Shown here: one piece after another, positions 6,335 through 11,623 of the stretch | How positions within the stretch are numbered: the first letter of the stretch is position 1 | Layout of the letters: each line of letters opens with the position of its first letter | Assembly (NCBI GenBank): GCA_002787255.1 | Contig: PCWD01000004.1 | Location: forward strand, 976 to 15,957 | Length of the DNA stretch: 14,982 nucleotides | Source of the DNA: Parcubacteria group bacterium CG11_big_fil_rev_8_21_14_0_20_39_14 | GTDB lineage: Bacteria; Patescibacteriota; Minisyncoccia; Minisyncoccales; GCA-002787255 | Direction: 5' to 3' | Program-made: the position numbers and the translations under genes | Notes under the pieces: model-generated | The model's database searches: none | What the model was told of the DNA's origin: nothing | Seen by the model: the letters and a program-made list of their open reading frames with translations, nothing else

Positions 6335-7579
6335 ATGGCAAGGACTTTACCCTTTTTAAAAAAACAAAACCCCAGGGACGCCTTTTTAGTTTTAGATATT
6401 GGCACCAAAATAATTAAAGCGGTTATTTTTTTTGTAGAGGATGAAAAAATAATTATTATAGGGTATGGCAAGAAACATCATAATTTGGAAAATTATACAA
6501 AAAATGTTAGAAGGCTGGCTGACCTTTGCAAAACAGCGATTTCTCAAGCTCAAAAACAAAGCCGGATTCAAAAAATTAATGGAGCAATTTTAGGGTTTGG
6601 AGGAGGATTTATAAAGGGCGAGACTTTTTCTCAAAAATTTTTTAGAGAGAATTTTCAAAGAACTATTGATATAAGTGAGTTAAAAAATATTCTTCAGAAG
6701 CTTCAATGGAAAGCCAGGGAAGAGATTTGTCATCGGCCCGAAGAAGCGGCAAGCTGTCCCCCCAAGCTTTTGCAGTCCTGGATTTGCGAAGCAAGAGTGG
6801 ATGGGTATCTGGTGACAAATCCTTTTGATTTTCAGGGGAAAGAAATAATGCTTAGCGTTTTCAACAGTTATAGTTCGGCGGATTTTTTTAATTTTCTTGA
6901 AGAATTTTCCAGCTTTTTAAAATTAGAATTATTTGGTATTTTTGATGAAAGCTTCGCAGTTTATCAGGCAATTTTGCGAAAAAAAATACCGAATTTCAAC
7001 GCCATTTTTATTGATGTTGGCGGACTTTCAACCAATGTCTCGGTGGCGCGAAAAGGAAAATTTGAAAAATCGGTTGAATTTGGCTTGGGCGGTCAAAATT
7101 TTACAGAACTTTTAACCAGGACTTTTGGCGTTTCCGAATTGGAGGCCGAAGATATAAAAATTAAATACAGCAGGGGCGAGCTTGGTTATGGGGTAGGAAA
7201 AAAAATAGCCAAAATTTTTGAAAAAGCCTCCTTGCTGTGGCACAAAGCTCTGAACCTGTCATTTGAAGAATTTTCTTTTAAAAGATATCTTCCTTCCCAG
7301 ATATATCTTTTTGGCGGAGGAAGTCTTTTGCCCGAGCTCAGAGACGGATTAATAAAAAAGAAGGCAAAGGAACACCTCTCTAATTTAGCCGATTTTAAAG
7401 CCGAGATTTTAACTCCAAGCCACTTTAAAGATTCCGTTGGGATGGTTAAAGGAATTGAGGATTATGGATTTCCCCAGGACACCGTTCCTTTGAGTTTAGC
7501 CCTGTTTTTTAGTTCAACCCTAAAAAAAGAAAGCATATTTGAGAAAATACTAAAGCAAACTCTTCGAATAATTCAGTGA
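6335..7579 (+). CDS. FtsA/PilM-family actin-like ATPase, probably cell-division FtsA
   Basis: The 414-residue product has the actin-fold ATP-binding motifs: phosphate-1 VLDIGTKIIKAV (19-30), phosphate-2 IDVGGLSTNVSV (226-237) followed by FGLGGQNFTELL and an AE..K signature (271-275), and adenosine motif IYLFGGGSLLPEL (323-335). The 145-210 stretch resembles the FtsA region between the 1C subdomain and the second half (DGYLVTNPFDFQGKEI). FtsA tethers FtsZ filaments to the membrane; PilM, the closest alternative, serves type IV pili. No ftsZ or pil genes are in view, but an FtsQ-like gene lies 3 kb downstream, favouring a division role. ATG 6335 is chosen because the promoter's -10 lies at 6322-6327. 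A C-terminal Lys/aromatic tail (EKILKQTLRIIQ) could be the membrane-binding helix. Confidence 0.75.
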   Translation: MARTLPFLKKQNPRDAFLVLDIGTKIIKAVIFFVEDEKIIIIGYGKKHHNLENYTKNVRRLADLCKTAISQAQKQSRIQKINGAILGFGGGFIKGETFSQKFFRENFQRTIDISELKNILQKLQWKAREEICHRPEEAASCPPKLLQSWICEARVDGYLVTNPFDFQGKEIMLSVFNSYSSADFFNFLEEFSSFLKLELFGIFDESFAVYQAILRKKIPNFNAIFIDVGGLSTNVSVARKGKFEKSVEFGLGGQNFTELLTRTFGVSELEAEDIKIKYSRGELGYGVGKKIAKIFEKASLLWHKALNLSFEEFSFKRYLPSQIYLFGGGSLLPELRDGLIKKKAKEHLSNLADFKAEILTPSHFKDSVGMVKGIEDYGFPQDTVPLSLALFFSSTLKKESIFEKILKQTLRIIQ

Positions 7580-7624
7580 AACGCAATAAGGTGGACTACC
7601 CTCGTCCCGAAGAGAAAAAGAAAG

Positions 7625-7664
7625 AAAAATACGGCCATCCAAGTCCATAGATAGCCGTATTTTT
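7625..7664 (+). terminator. Terminator after the FtsA-like gene (cassette copy 1)
   Basis: An 11-bp stem AAAAATACGGC (7625-7635) with GCCGTATTTTT (7654-7664) and an 18-nt loop. The A-run and T-run make it usable in both directions. Loop and stem resemble the terminator at 8482-8517. Confidence 0.8.
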
Positions 7665-7721
7665 GTTCAAAAAATTCCGTGTCATAATAATTCAAAGATT
7701 AAAAGGTACATTTTCTCTTTA

Positions 7722-7897
7722 CCCCGTTAGAAAGGTCTGTCTCTTGCCCCGTTAGAAGTTTGCCAGCGCATTCATTGGCTGAAGAAATTCTAATTCCGAA
7801 TTTCTTCAGCCAGAGTTTTACTATGTTAAAGTGGGAAATAAAACTTTTATTTGTTAAATAATTGCAAACTTCCAACGGGGCAAGACTTCTAACGGGG
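7722..7897. repeat. 176-bp palindromic element with doubled CCCCGTTAGAA ends
   Basis: The outer ends CCCCGTTAGAA (7722-7732) and TTCTAACGGGG (7887-7897) are perfect inverted repeats. A second pair just inside, TTGCCCCGTTAGAAGTTTGC (7744-7763) and GCAAACTTCCAACGGGGCAA (7864-7883), matches 19 of 20. The middle holds the hairpin 7777-7811. No reading frame of note is inside. This is a composite of the CCCCGTTAGAAA family, either a small mobile element or a large RNA fold. Confidence 0.65.
7777..7811. repeat. Perfect 14-bp hairpin nested in the 7722-7897 element
   Basis: GGCTGAAGAAATTC (7777-7790) and GAATTTCTTCAGCC (7798-7811) around a 7-nt loop. It is not followed by a T-run. Confidence 0.65.
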
Positions 7898-7916
7898 CGC
7901 GATTTTACACAAAATC

Positions 7917-7944
7917 ATTCCAACATTCTTGAGAATGTTGGAAT
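7917..7944. repeat. Perfect 13-bp palindrome
   Basis: ATTCCAACATTCT (7917-7929) and AGAATGTTGGAAT (7932-7944) around TG. The near-complete symmetry would suit either a dimeric operator or a hairpin; no T-run follows, and the nearest gene start is over 200 bases away. Confidence 0.55.
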
Positions 7945-7948
7945 AAAT

Positions 7949-8007
7949 TCTTACGAGGTTATTTATAAACACTATGCTAATGTCTTATGGGGCTTAGCCT
8001 CGTAAGA
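7949..8007. repeat. 59-bp element with TCTTACGAGG inverted ends
   Basis: TCTTACGAGG (7949-7958) and CCTCGTAAGA (7998-8007) are perfect inverted repeats, with further A/T pairing outside them (AAAT against ATTT) and a 39-base centre. Confidence 0.5.
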
Positions 8008-8032
8008 TTTAAAATTCTTTTGGTAAACAAAA

Positions 8033-8072
8033 AGCCCGTCCTGGCTGTTTTTGCTTAAAACGGGCTGGTTTT
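8033..8072 (-). terminator. Hairpin with terminator features, clearest on the minus strand
   Basis: AGCCCGT (8033-8039) and ACGGGCT (8060-8066) form a 7-bp stem. On the minus strand it is followed at once by TTTTTG, on the plus strand by GGTTTTAA. No minus-strand gene was found that would need it, so it may be repeat-derived. Confidence 0.4.
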
Positions 8073-8116
8073 AAGGGCGAAAAAGTGATAATCTAAAATT
8101 AGAGTTAAAAAGACCC

Positions 8117-8144
8117 TTGATTTAAGCAGATAAAGATTTATAAT
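8117..8144 (+). promoter_or_regulatory. Promoter for the membrane winged-helix gene
   Basis: TTGATT (8117-8122), a 16-base spacer, TATAAT (8139-8144). Transcription would begin about 8 bases before the ATG at 8159, leaving no room for a Shine-Dalgarno. Confidence 0.65.
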
Positions 8145-8158
8145 TTTTAAAGACCCAA

Positions 8159-8482
8159 ATGAAAAATATAATTCTAATTGTAATTTTGATTATTTTGGTT
8201 TTTGGGTTGGGAATTTTGTTTGGAAGTAAAATAAAAAAGAAAAAAACGGGAAGTTTAACAAGGGCCTGGCAGGCTCGGACAGAGAAAAAAGAGGAGAATA
8301 AAAAGAGAATTTTGGAAAAAATTCAAGAAGCTGGAAAAATCACCAACGATGAGGCTCAAAAACTTTTAGATATTGCCGATTCCACGGCCACTAATTATCT
8401 GGAGGAATTGGAGAAAGGAGGGAAAATAGAACAGGTTGGGGGCGCTCAAAAGGACACTTTTTATCGGTTAAGAAAAACCTGA
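8159..8482 (+). CDS. Small membrane-anchored winged-helix protein
   Basis: A 107-residue protein with an N-terminal membrane segment (IILIVILIILVFGLGILFG, 4-22), a very basic stretch (KIKKKK), and a C-terminal winged-helix-like domain from about 47: KKRILEKIQEAGKITNDEAQ as helix 1-2, LLDIADSTATNYLEELEKGG as the turn and recognition helix, and KIEQVGGAQKDTFYRLRK as the wing. Such domains usually bind DNA in DeoR/MarR-like regulators; with the anchor, the DNA-binding part would lie at the inner membrane surface. It stands alone with its own promoter and terminator. The role (regulator, DNA tether or protein-protein adaptor) cannot be told from sequence. ATG 8159 is the only start that keeps the membrane helix. 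Confidence 0.75.
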   Translation: MKNIILIVILIILVFGLGILFGSKIKKKKTGSLTRAWQARTEKKEENKKRILEKIQEAGKITNDEAQKLLDIADSTATNYLEELEKGGKIEQVGGAQKDTFYRLRKT

Positions 8483-8517
8483 AATGCGGCCATCTAAAGC
8501 TTAAATAGCCGTATTTT
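8482..8517 (+). terminator. Terminator after the winged-helix gene (cassette copy 2)
   Basis: AAATGCGGC (8482-8490) with GCCGTATTT (8508-8516), one G-T pair, then T to 8517, beginning at the stop codon. It shares CGGCCATC..AA and ATAGCCGTATTTT with the terminator at 7625-7664. Confidence 0.65.
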
Positions 8518-8523
8518 GCCCTC

Positions 8524-8560
8524 GCCCGTCTAAGTTTCGTTTCGTAAAACTTAGGCGGGC
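8524..8560. repeat. 14-bp hairpin repeat just upstream of rdgB
   Basis: GCCCGTCTAAGTTT (8524-8537) and AAACTTAGGCGGGC (8547-8560), one G-T pair, 9-nt loop. It ends 17 bases before the rdgB ATG, so it could limit read-through or shape the rdgB leader, or simply be another palindromic repeat. Confidence 0.6.
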
Positions 8561-8577
8561 TCGCCTGAAATAAAAGA

Positions 8578-9189
8578 ATGAAAAAGTTGCTTTTAGCGAC
8601 AACCAATCCCGGGAAAATTTTAGAGTATAAGGAAATTTTGAAAGATTTGCCGATTGAAATTATTTCCTTGCGGGATTTGAACCTGGAAAATTCTCAGGTT
8701 GAAGAAGACGGAAAAACATTTGAGGAAAACGCTATCAAGAAATCAAAATTTTTTTGCAAATTAACAAAATTGCCGACTCTGGCGGATGACGGGGGAATAG
8801 AAATTGATGCCCTGAACGGCAAGCCAGGCGTAAAGTCGCGGCGCTGGCCGGGCCACGAAGCGACCGACGAGGAATTGGTCAAAATGACGCTTGAAAAGTT
8901 AGACGGACTGCCGCCCGAAAAAAGAGGGGCCCAACTTCGCTGCAGTATCGCGATTTCTTTCCCGGACGATGAGAAAATTCATTTGTTTGAAGGAATTTTA
9001 AGAGGTTTTATAATGGAAAAGCCGATTGGCATAATTCCCGGTTTTCCTTTCCGTTCGCTTTTTTATTTGCCGGAAATCGGCAAAATTTTGGGAGAATTGA
9101 CAATGGAAGAGGAAGCCAAAATCGCCCATAGGAAGCGGGCGATGGAAAAGGCCATACCCATTTTAAAGCAAATTGCAAATTGCAAATAG
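8578..9189 (+). CDS. rdgB: XTP/dITP diphosphatase (RdgB/Ham1 family)
   Basis: A 203-residue Ham1-fold pyrophosphatase that hydrolyses non-canonical purine nucleotides (dITP, XTP) to monophosphates, keeping them out of DNA and RNA. Motifs: ATTNPGKILEYKEIL (7-21) at the phosphate-binding N-terminus, the acidic TFEENA (47-52), LADDGGIEIDALNGKPGV (68-85) with the metal/catalytic Asp pair, and AHRKRAMEKA (183-192), equivalent to the SHR base-recognition motif. The usual GFGYDP motif is replaced by GFPFRSLFYLPE (155-166), so the Asp-Pro is missing. This may be a lineage variant, but specificity could differ. The last codons and stop lie within a 7-bp tandem repeat. serS follows after 56 bases. ATG 8578 fits the family N-terminus. 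Confidence 0.9.
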   Translation: MKKLLLATTNPGKILEYKEILKDLPIEIISLRDLNLENSQVEEDGKTFEENAIKKSKFFCKLTKLPTLADDGGIEIDALNGKPGVKSRRWPGHEATDEELVKMTLEKLDGLPPEKRGAQLRCSIAISFPDDEKIHLFEGILRGFIMEKPIGIIPGFPFRSLFYLPEIGKILGELTMEEEAKIAHRKRAMEKAIPILKQIANCK

Positions 9190-9202
9190 CAAATCGCAAA
9201 TC
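9168..9202. repeat. Five tandem copies of a 7-bp unit across the rdgB stop
   Basis: GCAAATT, GCAAATT, GCAAATA, GCAAATC, GCAAATC run consecutively. The rdgB stop TAG (9187-9189) is formed where units three and four meet. A degenerate continuation (CGATTGGCAATAAGCAATTAGCC) fills the rest of the gap to serS. Confidence 0.7.
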
Positions 9203-9245
9203 AAAAAAACGATAGGCGATTGGCAATAAGCAATTAGCCAATAAG

Positions 9246-10529
9246 GTGCTTGATATAAAGTTTATTAGAGAATATCCGGACAAAGTTAAAGAGGGCTGCC
9301 GGAAAAAGCGGGTGGATGTTGAGATTGACAAACTTTTGGAAGCGGATAGAAAAAGACGAGAAGTCCTTCAAGCGCTTGAGCAAATCCTTGCTCAAAAAAA
9401 TAAAGCCTCAAAGATTATTGCTTCTACTAAGGATGAAAACGAGCGCAAAAAGTTAATTTTACAAATGCAGGAGCTTGATAAAAATAATGATAGATTATCC
9501 AAAGAGTTTAAGAAATTTGAAGAAGAATTTAATAGTTTGATGCAGAAAATTCCGAATTTACCTTTTGATGATGCGCCCGAGGGAAAAAACGAAAATGATA
9601 ATGTTGTTTTGCGAGAGATGGTAGAAAAACCCACTTTTGATTTTAGGCCCAGTGATTACTTAGAAATCGCTGAAAAATTGGATTTAATCGATGTTAAAAG
9701 AGCGACCAAAGTTTCCGGTTCAAGATTCGGATATTTAAAAAGAGAAGGGGTTTTGCTTGAATTTGCCTTAATAAATTTTGTTTTTGACACTCTCCTCAAA
9801 AAAGGATTTATTCCAATTATTCCTCCAGTGATGTTGAAGCCGGAAATGTTAGAAAAAACAGGTCATCTTTCAGAAAAAGATCGTCCGGAAAGATATTTTA
9901 TTGAAAAAGACAATTTATATTTAGCCGGAACCGCTGAACAGCCAATTGGGGCAATGCATGCAGATGAAATTTTTGATGAAAAAGATTTGCCGAGACGGTA
10001 TCTCGGTTTTTCCACTTGTTTTCGGCGAGAAGCCGGAGCTTATGGCAAAGATACGAGAGGAATTTTAAGAGTTCATCAGTTTGATAAAATTGAAATGTTT
10101 AGTTTCTGCCACCCCGAGAGAACAAGGGAAGAACATCAATTTTTTCTGTCTTGCGAAGAAAAAATAATGCAGCTTTTGAAGATTCCTTACCGGGTAGTGC
10201 AGATTTGCGCCGGGGACCTTGGATTTCCCGCAGCCGCTGCTTATGATATAGAAGCCTGGCTGCCAAGCGAGGGAAGATTTCGCGAAACCCATTCTACTTT
10301 TAACGATACTGATTTTCAGACCAGGAGGTTAAATATCCGTTATAGACGAGCTAAAGATAAAAAACTTGAGTTTACTTGCGCCTTAAACGGCACAGCTTTA
10401 GCTATCGGAAGAGCAATTATTGCTATTATTGAAAATTATCAGGAAAAAGACGGAGGTGTAAGAATTCCAGAGGTTTTGCAAAAATATATGAAAATTGAGA
10501 AGATAGATAGTAAGAAATCCAAAATCTAA
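9246..10529 (+). CDS. serS: Serine--tRNA ligase
   Basis: A 427-residue class II synthetase that charges tRNA-Ser (and would charge tRNA-Sec if present). It has the SerRS layout: N-terminal MLDIKFIREYPDKVKEG, the long antiparallel coiled-coil arm that grips the tRNA extra arm (about 28-104), then the catalytic core with TAEQP (229-233), motif 2 FRREAGAYGKDTRG (259-272) and motif 3 LNGTALAIGRAIIAIIE (380-396). The start is GTG 9246, giving the family's usual MLDIKF; there is no Shine-Dalgarno. The pocket segment, usually SSCSN.TDFQARR, reads HSTFNDTDFQTRR, a noticeable departure. Length is normal. The gene sits between rdgB and the ftsQ-like gene, probably in one transcript. Confidence 0.96.
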   Translation: MLDIKFIREYPDKVKEGCRKKRVDVEIDKLLEADRKRREVLQALEQILAQKNKASKIIASTKDENERKKLILQMQELDKNNDRLSKEFKKFEEEFNSLMQKIPNLPFDDAPEGKNENDNVVLREMVEKPTFDFRPSDYLEIAEKLDLIDVKRATKVSGSRFGYLKREGVLLEFALINFVFDTLLKKGFIPIIPPVMLKPEMLEKTGHLSEKDRPERYFIEKDNLYLAGTAEQPIGAMHADEIFDEKDLPRRYLGFSTCFRREAGAYGKDTRGILRVHQFDKIEMFSFCHPERTREEHQFFLSCEEKIMQLLKIPYRVVQICAGDLGFPAAAAYDIEAWLPSEGRFRETHSTFNDTDFQTRRLNIRYRRAKDKKLEFTCALNGTALAIGRAIIAIIENYQEKDGGVRIPEVLQKYMKIEKIDSKKSKI

Positions 10530-10584
10530 AACTCAAATTGTCAAATCAAGCCAAAAGTCCAAATGTCAAATTTTTGGATTTTTA
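10530..10584. repeat. AT-rich degenerate repeat filling the serS-ftsQ gap
   Basis: Words such as CAAATTGTCAAATC, CCAAAAGTCC and AAATGTCAAATTTTTGG recur here and in 3167-3247. No promoter or ribosome-binding site stands out. Confidence 0.35.
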
Positions 10585-11439
10585 ATGACAAAGCTATTAT
10601 ACAATCCTTATAGATTAAAAAATAAAAAGAAGGCAAGATTTTCAAGAAAAGTTATTTTGTTAGTACCGCCTTCTTTTTTGATTTTGGGAAGTCTTTTTTA
10701 TTTTTTATTTTTTAGCTCTCGTTTTCGGATAAGCCCCGTTAGAGATACGGGTATTTCTAACGGAGTGGGGGAGATAAAAATCTCCGGGATTGAAACTATT
10801 TCCGAAGACCTATTGAGAGAAAAAATAAACAGAATAATTTCAGAGAAAATCTATTTTTTTATTCCCCGGAACAATCTTTTTTTATTCCCCTCAAAAGAGA
10901 TAAAAACCGTTTTTTTAGAAGAGTTTCCAAAAATGAAAGAAGTTTCCGTTAAAAAGAGTTTGCCAAACCTTATAAGAATAGAAATCGAAGAGAGAAAAAT
11001 GTCCGCTATCTGGTGCAATGTTCTCTCAAATTTACCAGAATGTTTTTTTATTGATAAAGAGGGAGTTGTTTTTGAAAATGCCCCCTCAAGCCTCGGCTCT
11101 TTAATTTTTAAAATAAACGATAAATCATTTAAAAAAGCTCTTCAATTGGGAGAGCGAATTTTTGAAAAGGAGCATATAAATCAATTATTTAAAATTAAAG
11201 AAACCCTGGAAAGAAATTTGAATATAAGCTTCCCGGAATTCACGGTTTTGGAAGGAGACGTTCTGGAAGCAAAATCGTCTTTGGGCTGGAGGTTCATTTT
11301 TGATTTATCTCAAAATATTGAAAACATTGAAACCCAGCTTGAGGTTTTAAAGAAAATTTTAAGCGAGATGGAGCCGGAGGAGAAAAAAGTTTTAGAATAT
11401 TTTGATTCAAGAATAGAGGGACGCATTTACTATAAATAA
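10585..11439 (+). CDS. ftsQ: FtsQ/DivIB-like cell-division protein
   Basis: A 284-residue bitopic membrane protein: basic cytoplasmic N-terminus (KNKKKARFSRK), one membrane helix (about 22-44), then a POTRA domain starting EIKISGIETISEDLLREKI (63-81) and ending with SLPNLIRIEIEERKMSAIW (125-143), then the beta domain with CFFIDKEGVVFE (153-164) and a C-terminal EYFDSRIEGRIYYK, typical of FtsQ. FtsQ links division proteins (FtsB/FtsL) to the septum. Residues about 50-62 (SPVRDTGISNGVG) are encoded by a palindromic repeat that sits in frame between the membrane helix and POTRA. ATG 10585 is the start; no Shine-Dalgarno. The gene ends the rightward block and faces the kinase gene. FtsQ assignment is by architecture, so fairly but not fully sure. 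Confidence 0.8.
   Translation: MTKLLYNPYRLKNKKKARFSRKVILLVPPSFLILGSLFYFLFFSSRFRISPVRDTGISNGVGEIKISGIETISEDLLREKINRIISEKIYFFIPRNNLFLFPSKEIKTVFLEEFPKMKEVSVKKSLPNLIRIEIEERKMSAIWCNVLSNLPECFFIDKEGVVFENAPSSLGSLIFKINDKSFKKALQLGERIFEKEHINQLFKIKETLERNLNISFPEFTVLEGDVLEAKSSLGWRFIFDLSQNIENIETQLEVLKKILSEMEPEEKKVLEYFDSRIEGRIYYK
10734..10763. repeat. CCCCGTTAGAAA-family palindrome inside the ftsQ coding sequence
   Basis: CCGTTAGAGATA (10736-10747) pairs with TATTTCTAACGG (10752-10763) around CGGG, with one G-T pair; two more C precede it. The half-sites match the intergenic copies at 676-704 and 7722-7897. It adds about 12 codons in frame. Confidence 0.7.
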
Positions 11440-11510
11440 AAAATCCCAGAAAAATCTGGAATGTTGGCATTTTGAAATTTAGAAAATTGGAAAATTGATT
11501 GAAAATTGTC

Positions 11511-11596
11511 CCGCCGCAGTCCCGCCACAGCGGGGTCCCGCAAATCACGCCTACGGCGGATTCCGCCAAAGGCGGAAATGCGGGACGGGGTCCCGC
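11511..11596. repeat. GC-rich nested palindromic repeat between convergent genes
   Basis: GTCCCGC (11535-11541) and GCGGGAC (11580-11586) enclose the hairpin TTCCGCC-aaa-GGCGGAA (11561-11577). CGGGGTCCCGC occurs twice in the same orientation (11531-11541, 11586-11596), and CCCGCC also at 11521-11526. Its GC content stands out from the AT-rich surroundings. It lies between the ends of ftsQ (11439) and the kinase gene (11624) and may help terminate both, though no clear T-run follows. Confidence 0.6.
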
Positions 11597-11623
11597 TTTT
11601 GTCCGGAAAAATTGAAAATTAAA

